DNA of 59,112 nucleotides, taken from the IMG/VR virus record IMGVR_UViG_3300043256_000282, positions 1 to 59,112 of that record. The stretch is one strand, 5' to 3'. The notes below the pieces were generated by a model. The model did not search any database and was not told the origin of the DNA. It worked only from the letters and a program-made list of their open reading frames with translations. Origin of the DNA: a virus. A program made the position numbers and the translations under genes. Below are positions 40,135 through 48,643 of the stretch, piece after piece; position 1 is the stretch's first letter, and the number at the start of each line of letters is the position of its first letter.

Positions 40135-40853
40135 TGCTACCGATGCAAGACACTCTTGAAAAACAGCGCCAAGCGATAGCAGGTCTTGGACCGCCCGTCA
40201 GCAAATCAATCTTCATTTACGGTGCGGGGGGGTTTGCGCGTGAGCTTCGATGGTTGTTGGAGAATTCAGCGCAGCCAGGCTGCATCCATGAGTTCGCTGG
40301 ATTCATTGACGACCGTATGACCGCTGAGCGGGCGAACAAGCGGCAGATTGGCGCTGCATCTTGCACCCTGGCTTCTGCTTATTCCCATCAATCAGCGAAG
40401 GATTACTTTTGCGTATGCGGTATCGGCGATCCCGAGAATCGCCAACGCGCGATGTGGCGCGCCATGGATGCTGGATTTCGTTCGTTGTGTGTGATCCACA
40501 ACCGCGCGGAAATCGGGCCGGGCGTGATGTTCGGCGATGGCGCGATCGTCTGTGCCGGAAATATCATCACGGTCGATGTGAAAATCGGCAAGCACGTCTT
40601 ATTGAACCTCGATTGCACGGTCGGGCATGATGTGCGGATCGGAGACTACTCGGTTATTTGCCCTGGCGTCCATATCTCCGGTTGCGTCGAGATCGGCCAG
40701 AAGGTATTCATTGGGACTGGAGCGAACATCATCCACGGAACTGCCAAAGAACCGCTGACCATCGGCGATGGCGCGGTGATTGGTGCCGGCGCATGCGTTA
40801 CAAAGAGCGTGCCCGCACACACAAGAGCGCTGGGAGTGCCCGCACGATGGTAA
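40131..40853 (+). CDS. NeuD/PglD-like sugar acyltransferase (sugar operon gene 3)
   Basis: 240 aa from ATG 40131 (ATGATG overlap). An N-terminal Rossmann-like domain (IFIYGAGGFARELRWLL, then FAGFIDD) and a C-terminal left-handed beta-helix of hexapeptide repeats (about 125-240: IGPGVMFGDGAIVCAGNIITVD, VKIGKHVLLNLDCTVGHDVRIGDYSVICPGV). This is the two-domain plan of NeuD/PglD acetyltransferases, which acylate sialic acid or UDP-4-amino-sugars. The conserved His of the LDCTVGHD region is present. Confidence 0.85.
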   Translation: MMLPMQDTLEKQRQAIAGLGPPVSKSIFIYGAGGFARELRWLLENSAQPGCIHEFAGFIDDRMTAERANKRQIGAASCTLASAYSHQSAKDYFCVCGIGDPENRQRAMWRAMDAGFRSLCVIHNRAEIGPGVMFGDGAIVCAGNIITVDVKIGKHVLLNLDCTVGHDVRIGDYSVICPGVHISGCVEIGQKVFIGTGANIIHGTAKEPLTIGDGAVIGAGACVTKSVPAHTRALGVPARW

Positions 40854-41890
40854 TGATCGAGGCTCTTGCCGTGATCATCGGCCGTGCCGGAAGTAAGGGA
40901 TTGCCCGGCAAGAACACGGCGCTTGTCGCAGGTGAGCAGATGATCTGCCACACGATTAGGCACGCGAAGGCGGCTCAGGCTGTTACGCGCATCATCGTCT
41001 CGACCGATGACGAGGGTATCGCGTTCGCCGCGCGGGCAATGGACATCAAGGTGATCGAGCGACCGGCCGAGTTGGCAACCGATACCGCCTCAGTCGGTGC
41101 TGCCGTTCATCATGCGGTGCAGACTATCAAGGCCACAGAGTCGATTGTTGTGATTCTGTACGCGAACGTGCCGGTACGACCGCCGGACCTGATAGATAGT
41201 GCCGTTCGGATGCTTCGGCAGACCGGCGCGGACAGTGTGCAGTCATACGTCGAGGTTGGGAAACAGCACCCGGATTGGGCGTGTCGTCTCGACCACGAGC
41301 AGCGCGTCGAGGCGTACACCACGAGCACACCCGACCGTCGCCAGGACCTTGAGCCGTTGTTCATCCCCGATGGCGGCGTGCTCGCGGTCACGGCTGAGAG
41401 TCTACGCAAGGCAAGCGATGACGCCCCGCACACTTTCCTCGGCACTGACCGGCGGGGCATCAAGACAGAGGCGGGCCAGGTCGTTGACGTTGACAGCGCG
41501 GCCGATCTCGCTGTCGCTGAGGCACACCTGATCGCACAAGGCGATCATTCCGGCGAGCGGCGCACGATCGCAGTAGTGACGGGCGATCGCGCAGAGTTCG
41601 GTGTACTGCGGAGCGTGATGCGAGCGATCCACCAGCACCCTCAGCTTGATCTTGTGATCCACGCCACGGGTCGTATGCTTGACGATCAGCACATGGACGA
41701 ACTGATGGAGTTCGTGTTCGACTTGACCGACAAATATGGGGGTACGATTCCCGTTGAGTTTGTTCCAATGTGGAATGAGCATGAAGCCAAAGCTGGCACG
41801 GTTTATGTGACCGCAGAGGAGACCGCCGATGGCAAGGCGGCGTCTCGCGGCGTTATGATTGCTTCAACGCGATATGTCAAGCAGCAATGA
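40853..41890 (+). CDS. NeuA-type cytidylyltransferase fused to a truncated NeuC-like segment (sugar operon gene 4)
   Basis: 345 aa from the ATG at 40853 (TAATG overlap); an ATG at 40847 is in frame. Residues about 1-230 are a CMP-acylneuraminate/Kdo cytidylyltransferase: VIIGRAGSKGLPGKN (the nucleotide loop), RIIVSTDDEGIA, and later GGVLAVT and GQVVDVDSAADLAVAEAHL. Residues about 237-265, RRTIAVVTGDRAEFGVLRSVMRAI, are the start of a UDP-GlcNAc 2-epimerase (NeuC). The epimerase is then cut short: the final ~80 residues do not follow that family. The NeuC part therefore cannot be active, but may serve for binding. Confidence 0.85.
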   Translation: MIEALAVIIGRAGSKGLPGKNTALVAGEQMICHTIRHAKAAQAVTRIIVSTDDEGIAFAARAMDIKVIERPAELATDTASVGAAVHHAVQTIKATESIVVILYANVPVRPPDLIDSAVRMLRQTGADSVQSYVEVGKQHPDWACRLDHEQRVEAYTTSTPDRRQDLEPLFIPDGGVLAVTAESLRKASDDAPHTFLGTDRRGIKTEAGQVVDVDSAADLAVAEAHLIAQGDHSGERRTIAVVTGDRAEFGVLRSVMRAIHQHPQLDLVIHATGRMLDDQHMDELMEFVFDLTDKYGGTIPVEFVPMWNEHEAKAGTVYVTAEETADGKAASRGVMIASTRYVKQQ

Positions 41891-42677
41891 ACAAGGTACA
41901 AAGGCGCCGGAAAAGGAACAAATAGATGGCACTTCACCACGGGAAAAAAATCAAACGTGGCCACAAGAAGGTCAAAGCGAAGGGTGCGGCCGGTCCCAAG
42001 AAAGCCAAATCGAGGCGACGCCCCCGGCGCTGACCACAATCGTCCTCGCCTGTGGTGGCCCGTCGTTGTGCAACGTCGATTGGTCTGCGCTCCCATTCCA
42101 GGTTGCCGCCATCAACAAGGCCATTTGGGTAGCGCCGCGATTCGACTATTGGTTTATCGCCGACGGATACCCTGAGAAGGTCTACAAGGATCGCTGGCGT
42201 CCGATCGCGGTGAACCCCAGGATCGCCAAGTGTGTCCCGCATCATCGGCTTGCCACGGGCTATGTGAAGCTCAAACGGGTCGCACGTAATCTTCACGCCG
42301 CCCCAATGTCTCAAGGTCGGACGCAAGACAAGACGATGGCCAGTCGTGGCCGGCAGCTTTTGGACGGGCGCACGCCGTTTTTCTATGTCGAGAACAAGAC
42401 AACGCTCTTCGCGACCCAATGGCTGTCCGTCGGATACGAACGACTGATCTATGTCGGATGCGAACTGACCTTCAAAGGCAATTTGGGCAGTTGTGTGGGA
42501 AGCGGGATGGGCGGCGGCGAGGTCAATCAGATGCGCAAAAACCTCGAACTGGTGAAACGTGGTCTACAAGCCCTGCACGTTGCCGCTGTGAAGCGCGGAA
42601 TCCAAATGCTCTCATTCAGCCCTGGCCCGATCAACGACATCATGCCGAGGTATGAACCATGCCCGCCCTGCACGTGA
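41874..42677 (+). CDS. MptE/DUF115-like protein (sugar operon gene 5)
   Basis: 267 aa from ATG 41874, which has no ribosome site; a CTG at 42030 is a possible later start. From about residue 55 the sequence follows the MptE/DUF115 fold: TTIVLACGGPSLCNVDW, VAAINKAIWVAPRFDYWFIADG, YERLIYVGCELTF. It is longer than the first copy and ends in a Cys-containing tail. The first ~50 residues overlap another frame that encodes a basic 35-aa peptide, and may be non-functional. Confidence 0.65.
   Translation: MSSSNEQGTKAPEKEQIDGTSPREKNQTWPQEGQSEGCGRSQESQIEATPPALTTIVLACGGPSLCNVDWSALPFQVAAINKAIWVAPRFDYWFIADGYPEKVYKDRWRPIAVNPRIAKCVPHHRLATGYVKLKRVARNLHAAPMSQGRTQDKTMASRGRQLLDGRTPFFYVENKTTLFATQWLSVGYERLIYVGCELTFKGNLGSCVGSGMGGGEVNQMRKNLELVKRGLQALHVAAVKRGIQMLSFSPGPINDIMPRYEPCPPCT
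41926..42033 (+). CDS. Overlapping 35-aa Lys/Arg-rich peptide
   Basis: MALHHGKKIKRGHKKVKAK..., 35 codons with AAAGGAAC eight bases upstream, ending in CGC-TGA where the CTG overlaps a possible start for the MptE-like gene. Nearly half the residues are Lys or Arg. Either a true small nucleic-acid-binding peptide that couples translation of the next gene, or a chance frame. Confidence 0.4.
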   Translation: MALHHGKKIKRGHKKVKAKGAAGPKKAKSRRRPRR

Positions 42678-42853
42678 GCCAGAAGCAGATCGACACCCAC
42701 ATAGGCCAAGCCCCGATCTTCGATCCCGCAAAGGATGAACGTCCGCAAATACTCAGGTGGCTCGAATGGTCCGCGAAGATGCGTCTATTCCAAGCTCTCA
42801 GTGCCGACCAAGAGGCGAAGAACGAAGGGCACGACCCCGACGAGGACCGGTAG
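42659..42853 (+). CDS. Hypothetical small protein
   Basis: 64 aa, GAGG about 12 bases upstream. Helical, ending in an acidic tail (AKNEGHDPDEDR). Overlaps the next gene by 88 bases when that gene is read from 42766. Confidence 0.5.
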   Translation: MPALHVSQKQIDTHIGQAPIFDPAKDERPQILRWLEWSAKMRLFQALSADQEAKNEGHDPDEDR

Positions 42854-43362
42854 ACTTCACCGCGATCGTACACTTCTATAGCCTCCGATCGTTCCCGGTG
42901 CGGTTGTGGCGTCCCGTCGAATTCGTCGCCTGGATGCTATTCAGCACGATTTGGTTGGATGAGCCGGCCCATTGCAACGTCGAGATCGACGGGCTGATCT
43001 ATGATAATTCACTGGACTACGGCGTCCGTGTGCTTGAGCAGTATCCCGTCGAGGCCAGCCAGAGCCTCCGGGTGAATTGTAAATTCAAGCCGATGAAGCT
43101 GGCTGTATTTCACTCGCTGACAACGAAACGGCATCCGAAGTGGCCCGCGATTCTTGATTCGTTGGGGATTTGGCCGAAAAGGCTCAAGGTGCCGTATACC
43201 TGTGTCTCGCTTTCCTGCATCATGCTCGGGCTGCCTATCGTAGAGAGCCGTCGTCCGGTTCATCTACTTCGGAGAGTGATCGATGGGAATCTTCAAGTCA
43301 CCCAAGTCGCCGGCCCCACCGCCGCCCCCGCCGCCGGACACGTCCGAGCGGGACGCGACTAG
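42766..43362 (+). CDS. Permuted papain-like (NlpC/P60-type) protein
   Basis: 198 aa from ATG 42766 (AGGTGG upstream); a later start near 42899 would remove the first strand. The conserved points are His in PAHCNVEIDGLIYDN and Cys in VPYTCVSLSCIMLGLP, in the order of permuted NlpC/P60 proteins that are often encoded just before the portal in T7-like phages. Such proteins may cut peptidoglycan or host lipid-linked substrates. The last ~25 residues overlap the next gene. Confidence 0.55.
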   Translation: MVREDASIPSSQCRPRGEERRARPRRGPVDFTAIVHFYSLRSFPVRLWRPVEFVAWMLFSTIWLDEPAHCNVEIDGLIYDNSLDYGVRVLEQYPVEASQSLRVNCKFKPMKLAVFHSLTTKRHPKWPAILDSLGIWPKRLKVPYTCVSLSCIMLGLPIVESRRPVHLLRRVIDGNLQVTQVAGPTAAPAAGHVRAGRD

Positions 43363-43471
43363 GGCGCTAAAGAAACAAGAGAAGGCTAAGCGTGAATCGT
43401 TCGCGGCATTCCGGCGACGGCAAGAAGTATTGCGTGGCGCATTGAGAGGCAATCCGGGATTACGCGTCTAG
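43283..43471 (+). CDS. Small Pro-rich virion protein (T7 gp6.7/gp7.3-like position)
   Basis: 62 aa, GGAGAG upstream. It opens MGIFKSPKSPAPPPPPPP, followed by a basic helix (RDATRALKKQEKAKRESFAAFRRRQE). The Pro-rich start and the place before the portal match small virion proteins of T7-like phages that help attach or infect. Confidence 0.7.
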   Translation: MGIFKSPKSPAPPPPPPPDTSERDATRALKKQEKAKRESFAAFRRRQEVLRGALRGNPGLRV

Positions 43472-43484
43472 CGGAGGACTAGTC

Positions 43485-43676
43485 ATGGGCATCTTTCAAA
43501 CGCCTACATTCCAACGTGCGGTAGAGATCAGCAAGAAAGAGGGACGCCTTACCGGCAGTGCGCTGGGACAAGCATTCCGGGAACGCAAGGAATTCCAAGA
43601 GCAGCGGTCGTTCCGCGCGTTCACAAGGCGGATTGATCGGCGCGCGACACAGCGCACTTCGGCTTTGCGAAGCTAA
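43485..43676 (+). CDS. Small basic virion-type protein
   Basis: 63 aa, SD GGAGG. Basic and helical (KKEGRLTGSALGQAFRERKEFQEQRSFRAF). Same MGIF opening as the preceding gene, so the two may be related. Its stop overlaps the portal start (TAATG). Confidence 0.65.
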   Translation: MGIFQTPTFQRAVEISKKEGRLTGSALGQAFRERKEFQEQRSFRAFTRRIDRRATQRTSALRS

Positions 43677-45286
43677 TGAAACTCCAAGACCTATACCAAC
43701 GTCTGACGAACGAGACCGGCATCACCGAGGGCGCCGATGGCAGCGACGAACCCCGTGCAAGCCAGGGTCGCAAGAAGTTCCTCGACCGCGCCGAGGAAAT
43801 CGCCAAGCTCACGATCCCGTCGATCGAGCCTCGCGGACTTCCGTTGACCGATGTTGCCTACAGCCATGACGGCGCCCAGGCGATTCGGGGGTTGTCATCG
43901 TCGATCCGCAGAGTCTTGATGCCGCCCAATCGCACGTGGTTCAAGCGCCAACTCACGACAAAGGTGCAACAGGAGGTAGAGAGGGCCGTGGCCGGCGCCA
44001 GGGGCGACGTTGAGGCTCAGCTTGCGCAGATCAACTTGCTAATTCGTAACGAGATGGTTCAAGGCGAAAAACAGATCAATGCCTATCTGCATCGTCGCAA
44101 GGTCAAGGCGCGGATCGCCCGAGCAATCACGCGGAATCTGATCGAAGGCTTCAATGTGATCCGTGTCTTGACGGATCAGATCAACGTCTTCCCGCTTCGA
44201 CTCATCACTGCTTACCGACAGCACGGGGAATTGAAGTTCTATATATTGAAGGAAGAAAAGCCGATCGACGTCAGATCGTTTGGCGACGACAGCAAAGTCG
44301 TTCCAGGCTCAATCTATACGCTGATCGACGTCGTGAACAAGGAAGTGTGGCAATCTCAAAACGATGGCCAGGCCGAAAAAGTCGATCCCATGGTTGATGG
44401 TGGAGACTGGCGCCAGTACGTCGCTTTCAACTCTGAAATGCCGGACACCGAGCATTATCCGGATTCGTTCGGCTACACCTTCCTCACATTGTTCAATGAG
44501 ATCGACGCGCTGGTGATGGACCTTGGGGAAGCGGCGGCCAATGCGGCGTGGGCCGTGTTGGGCATCAGTCCGGAATCTTCACTAACGACTACCGAGGTGA
44601 CCAAGTGGAGGTCGGGTCAGGTATACAAATTCTCGCCGGAGCAACTTGCCTGGCTCAGTTCCGCGACCAAACTTACCGACTTTGGGATCGTCAACAAGAG
44701 ACTCGAAACTCTACAAGCGGAACGGCGCAAAGTGTTCGGTGCCGGCGTTCGTGAGCGCTCGCCGGGGGACGTGACGGCGACGCAAATCCTCCAGGAAGTC
44801 GAAGAACTCGACGAGCAAACGGCCGATCTGCTGGTCAACTACGACGAGACCTTGCTTGTGCCGCTGGCTACCGCCGTGGGTGTTGTGGAAAGGATCGACA
44901 CGATCGAGATTCCAGGCATCGGCTCGCCGATCGAAACGATCGTCACCACTGGCAATTCCGCACTCCAGCGACAGATATCGATCATGCGTATGTTGCAGGC
45001 GATGAACATCATTCAGGGGCTTGCCCCGGACCTGTTCAACCGAAGAGCAACCTTCAAATTGACCGCTGAGATCGAGGGATTCGACGAATACGTAGACGAT
45101 GTTCTTCAAGCGGAAGTCCCCCCCGAGCCGATTGAACCTACCGACGAGACGAGCCGAGCCGAGCAGCCTGCCCCCGAAGTCGCCGGATCGATCAAACAGA
45201 CCGCCGGCGGCCCGCAACCGCAAGTGCAAGGCGAAATCCAGCGGCAACAAAATACCGGCCGTCTCGTCTCAACATCGGTGGCTTGA
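43676..45286 (+). CDS. Portal (head-tail connector), T7 gp8-like
   Basis: 536 aa. The dodecameric ring at one head vertex, through which DNA passes. Matches the T7-type connector family (Head-tail connector): the opening 'LYQRLTNE...KFLDRAEEIAKLTIPS', RGLSSSIRRVLMPPNRTWFK, ARAITRNLIEGFNVIR, and the region with VFGAGVRERSPGDVTATQILQEVEELDE. The C-terminal ~60 residues are Pro/Glu-rich and disordered. Length is typical (T7: 536 aa). Confidence 0.93.
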   Translation: MKLQDLYQRLTNETGITEGADGSDEPRASQGRKKFLDRAEEIAKLTIPSIEPRGLPLTDVAYSHDGAQAIRGLSSSIRRVLMPPNRTWFKRQLTTKVQQEVERAVAGARGDVEAQLAQINLLIRNEMVQGEKQINAYLHRRKVKARIARAITRNLIEGFNVIRVLTDQINVFPLRLITAYRQHGELKFYILKEEKPIDVRSFGDDSKVVPGSIYTLIDVVNKEVWQSQNDGQAEKVDPMVDGGDWRQYVAFNSEMPDTEHYPDSFGYTFLTLFNEIDALVMDLGEAAANAAWAVLGISPESSLTTTEVTKWRSGQVYKFSPEQLAWLSSATKLTDFGIVNKRLETLQAERRKVFGAGVRERSPGDVTATQILQEVEELDEQTADLLVNYDETLLVPLATAVGVVERIDTIEIPGIGSPIETIVTTGNSALQRQISIMRMLQAMNIIQGLAPDLFNRRATFKLTAEIEGFDEYVDDVLQAEVPPEPIEPTDETSRAEQPAPEVAGSIKQTAGGPQPQVQGEIQRQQNTGRLVSTSVA

Positions 45287-45302
45287 TGAAAGGACGTGAC
45301 CC

Positions 45303-45881
45303 ATGCCAGACGAAGAAGTTGATCTGACCGTTGATCCGGGCGCCCCCGATCCCGATGCGGAGCCCGGCGAGAATGAGCCGGACGAACACGGCGAATCAAT
45401 CCACCCGGCCGACGGGATTGGGACACCGATCGAGCCGCCTCAGCCGTCCAACCTCGAAACACGTGTCAAGACCCCGGCCGATGCGGAGCCCCCGCCTCCT
45501 GTGCCGGATGCCCTGACCCATCCGGAGCCGTTGCCGGAACCGCCGAAGCCGCCCAGCATTGCCGAGTTGACGGAAGAAGCCACGATCCCGGTCCATGAAT
45601 GCCACCTTCCGTTGCGATTCATTCAGAATGCTGCGGTTATGAGGGACTACGTGAACAAGAACGAGCATCGGCTCAACAAGCCACGGCGCAAGCTCGATGT
45701 ATCGAAAGCCCCAATCAAAGCTGGCTATCCGATCTTCGCCAAAGCCATGCAGGCGCACGGCCACTATCCATTGACCGAGCATTGGTATGCAGCCGCGTTG
45801 ATCCTGGTCACGATGGGCGTACCGATCGACGAAGAGCCAAAGGCTGACACGGATGCGATCTTGGACCAGTTGGCGCAGTAG
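45303..45881 (+). CDS. Hypothetical acidic Pro-rich protein between portal and scaffold
   Basis: 192 aa, SD AAGGA. The first ~105 residues are acidic and Pro-rich, hence disordered. The rest (about 110-192) is helical (RFIQNAAVMRDYVNKNEHRLN, YPIFAKAMQAHGHYPL). It may be a virion or assembly protein. Confidence 0.65.
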   Translation: MPDEEVDLTVDPGAPDPDAEPGENEPDEHGESIHPADGIGTPIEPPQPSNLETRVKTPADAEPPPPVPDALTHPEPLPEPPKPPSIAELTEEATIPVHECHLPLRFIQNAAVMRDYVNKNEHRLNKPRRKLDVSKAPIKAGYPIFAKAMQAHGHYPLTEHWYAAALILVTMGVPIDEEPKADTDAILDQLAQ

Positions 45882-45918
45882 CACTGAGACAACAGCGATT
45901 TTCTAAGCGAGACGAGCA

Positions 45919-46923
45919 ATGGCAAAGCAGGGTGAGGCTACTAAACAGGTTCCCGGCGAGGAAATGGAGGCCGCCGGCGAGGTCGATTTGAGCGCTGGCG
46001 CTCCGGAAATCTTTGGCGACCGAATCGTAGCTGGCGACACGCCGCAGCCGAAACCGGGTGCCGAAGATGTGGGCGACATAGGAGCGGGGGGCCTACAGGA
46101 CGGTCCGGAAGGTCTGGGAGAACCAGTCGGTTTCATGCAGAGCAAATGGCCCGACGACGCCGTCCTACCGGAAGAATTCAAAAAGTACGATACGCCGGCA
46201 AAACTCATCGAGGCGCACGTAAACGCGGTCAAAAAGATCGGCGAGCGCAGCGATGAAATGCAGCAACTTCGAACTGACAACAAGGCGCTGCGCGAAGGCA
46301 AGGTCACGGAAGAAATTCAGGCGCTGGCCGAGCGCGCTCAGATCGAGGTCGGCGAAGGTGGTCTCAAGCGCGACACGATCGATGCCTATGCGCAAGCTAC
46401 CCACCTGCCCCCGCCGCTGATCGCGGCGCTCGGCCAGATGATGGCTGAGCGAACAAACCAGTTCCTCGACACCGCGGCAAAGGCGCTTGGCAGTGCAGAG
46501 AAAGTGCAGAAGTTTTTGGATGAAATGCAACAAGGAAGATTCACCCAAGGCGAGTTGGACACCTACAACGGCTGGGCGACGCTCGGAAAGGTCTCTTGGA
46601 TCGCTGAAGTTGCTTCGCAGCTTGGGTTTGAAGTCGATGAGGCCGCGCTCAAGCCGGCGGCGGCCGAGCGGCTCGACGAATCGGTCAGCCCGGCCGAGCC
46701 TAGCCCTGGCCTCAATCGGGCGGTGCAACAGGTCGTCGTTGGGGAAACACCTGGGCCGCCACCGGGTCCAGACATCTTCACGAGTCGTGCTGAATATCTC
46801 ACGGCTCAGAGCGTCGCGGACGCGCATTACAACGACTCGGGCGATTCGTCACAGCAAGAAGCTGTCCGCGCCAAGCTCCACCGATCCCCCACCCAGCAGT
46901 GGGGATCACAAGTTGGGGGTTGA
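45919..46923 (+). CDS. Scaffolding protein, T7 gp9-like
   Basis: 334 aa. Acidic and helical. A PEEFKKYDTPAKLIEAHVNAVKKIGERSDEMQQLR segment (about 85-120) is the common scaffold motif (PxxFK.Y..PaaLi.ay..l.k...). Helical coiled regions follow, and the C-terminus has a conserved TSRAEYLTAQSVADAHYN. It sits between portal and capsid, as in T7, where gp9 guides procapsid assembly and then leaves. Confidence 0.85.
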   Translation: MAKQGEATKQVPGEEMEAAGEVDLSAGAPEIFGDRIVAGDTPQPKPGAEDVGDIGAGGLQDGPEGLGEPVGFMQSKWPDDAVLPEEFKKYDTPAKLIEAHVNAVKKIGERSDEMQQLRTDNKALREGKVTEEIQALAERAQIEVGEGGLKRDTIDAYAQATHLPPPLIAALGQMMAERTNQFLDTAAKALGSAEKVQKFLDEMQQGRFTQGELDTYNGWATLGKVSWIAEVASQLGFEVDEAALKPAAAERLDESVSPAEPSPGLNRAVQQVVVGETPGPPPGPDIFTSRAEYLTAQSVADAHYNDSGDSSQQEAVRAKLHRSPTQQWGSQVGG

Positions 46924-47106
46924 CTCGGGCAACGACCGATGATTCAATGAGCTAAGTTCCGTCCCCTACCAGCCCTTCGGCCCGCACGTTGCGGACACCC
47001 GGCTAGGACACCTGGGCGGAAGAATCAAACCACGGCCCCCGCCATTGGGGACACCCGTGCGAGATTCGGGACAAAGTGTTTCGATTCTAGCACGGAGTAA
47101 AAACCA
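46924..47106. other. Intergenic region before the capsid gene
   Basis: No gene seen. ACGCCGG- and GGGACA-type short repeats, and CGGGACAAAGTG... TTCTAGCACGGAGT directly before the capsid, which contains the ribosome site GGAG. A strong capsid promoter would be expected here, but no clear consensus was found. Confidence 0.3.
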
Positions 47107-48015
47107 ATGGCCGTGATCAAGACTGCTGCCGAGGTTGAAGAATTCATCGGCAAGGTGTGGCAAGCCTACTCGATCGGCAAAGCGTTCTTCCCGCAGATGG
47201 CGGATTTCCATGCCGCCTCCAAGGGTGAAGTCAAGAACGTGCCCCAGGTCGAGCGCCAGGATGCCGTAAACAAAGCTGACGGCACAAGCCACGCTGACAC
47301 AGCTGAAGCACTGACCGCAGTGGAAGTTCCCCTAGAGCTTCCCATGAAGCGATGGGTCTGGATCAACAAGGACGATTACGACGTCCGACCCGACCTTGCG
47401 CTGTTCACCAACTTTTCTACCGGAATGGGCATGGACCTCGTTGAAGGCGAGAACCGCCGTTGCGCTTTGACGTTGATGAAGTTTGCCGACACCAACACCC
47501 GCGAAGTCAACGCGGACTTCACGACCAGCGGATTCGGCACTCGATTCGCGACTGAGCTTCGCGCTTCGGCGGCGCAATTTGACGAGGACGGTGTACCCGA
47601 TGACGGGAACCGTTGGCTCTGGGTGAAGCCGCTGATTTTCTATGCCCTACGTGCCGTAGAAGGAGTCATCCGACTCGACTTCGGCGGCCAAGCCGACGTC
47701 AGGCGGCCACGTTCGATCCTCGAATACGTGGGCTGGAAGATTATGAGGCTGCCCGGAGTGTTTGGGAACGACTTCACCGGCACCCCGTTTGCCGCCCTGA
47801 ATCTGCCAACACACCAAAGTTTCGACGCCAGCAAAGCGGTCGCGATCGCTGCGCACAGTTCGGCTTGGGTGTGGCGACAGGTCAAGGGCATGGAGCGGCT
47901 TGGACCGGACTGGTGGACGGATCGAGACCAGTGGAAGATCGAGGCGCGAATCCATCACGGCATTCGCGCTCGGAACGAATTTGGTCTCTGGCTGTTCACT
48001 GACAACACGACTTGA
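47107..48015 (+). CDS. Major capsid protein, T7 gp10-like
   Basis: 302 aa, GGAG upstream. Located between scaffold and tail tube genes. It follows the T7-type HK97-fold capsid plan: a helical start (FIGKVWQAYSIGKAFFPQM), 'KNVPQVERQDAVNK' and a central KRWVWINKDDYDVRPDLALFTNFSTGMG segment, then a C-terminal 'WVWRQVKGMERLGPDWWTDRDQWKIEARIHHGI' strand-rich end. Shorter than T7 gp10A, so insertions are small. Confidence 0.9.
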   Translation: MAVIKTAAEVEEFIGKVWQAYSIGKAFFPQMADFHAASKGEVKNVPQVERQDAVNKADGTSHADTAEALTAVEVPLELPMKRWVWINKDDYDVRPDLALFTNFSTGMGMDLVEGENRRCALTLMKFADTNTREVNADFTTSGFGTRFATELRASAAQFDEDGVPDDGNRWLWVKPLIFYALRAVEGVIRLDFGGQADVRRPRSILEYVGWKIMRLPGVFGNDFTGTPFAALNLPTHQSFDASKAVAIAAHSSAWVWRQVKGMERLGPDWWTDRDQWKIEARIHHGIRARNEFGLWLFTDNTT

Positions 48016-48036
48016 TCGGTTCGTCTCGGTTGGTCG

Positions 48037-48642
48037 GTGTCGATCGCCCTGGTCGGCACCGGCCAGTCATTTGCCATGAATCTTCTTACCGCCATCAACT
48101 TTGTGCTTCGCGGCTCAGGTTTGGACCCGAGCAGTGATCCGACCGATGAGAATCCCGAGGCTGGGCTGGCGATCGAAGTCATTACCCGCACGCGCCGCGA
48201 GATTCTTGAAAGCGGTTTCCCCTTCAATACCCGCAAGATCACATTGCAAGTGGCGCAAAATGGTCGTGTCCCAATTTCGTCGGCCTATCTCGATCTGGAA
48301 TTGCCCAAAGGATTCACTACGCGGGTCGATGAGACGGATGGCGAACGATACGTATGGGATATCGAGAACGACGATTGGCATGATGAGGCCCTAGAGAGAA
48401 TCCCGATCATCCATGACATCGCGGACCTCGCGCAAATTCCCGAAGCTTTTGGACGATGGATCGCGCGCCAATCAGCCGTCAACTTTTTCACTGAACACAC
48501 TGGCAGCAAATTTTCAGTTCCCAAGACGCTCACGGACCAGCGCAATGAGGCGCGGGCAAAGGCAGAGAATACCCAACCGGCCGGCAGCATTCGAACCGCA
48601 ACCCGATGGGCTTCAAGGCTTCGGCGCCGTGTGAGGACATGA
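48037..48642 (+). CDS. Tail tubular protein A, T7 gp11-like
   Basis: 201 aa from GTG 48037; the family start (LLTAINFVL) favours the ATG at 48076 (188 aa). The 'AINFVLRGSG ... EVITRTRREILESGFPFNTR' and 'FGRWIARQSAVNFFTEHTGS' segments are typical of gp11, the ring below the portal. No clear ribosome site for either start. Confidence 0.87.
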   Translation: MSIALVGTGQSFAMNLLTAINFVLRGSGLDPSSDPTDENPEAGLAIEVITRTRREILESGFPFNTRKITLQVAQNGRVPISSAYLDLELPKGFTTRVDETDGERYVWDIENDDWHDEALERIPIIHDIADLAQIPEAFGRWIARQSAVNFFTEHTGSKFSVPKTLTDQRNEARAKAENTQPAGSIRTATRWASRLRRRVRT

Positions 48643-48643
48643 A

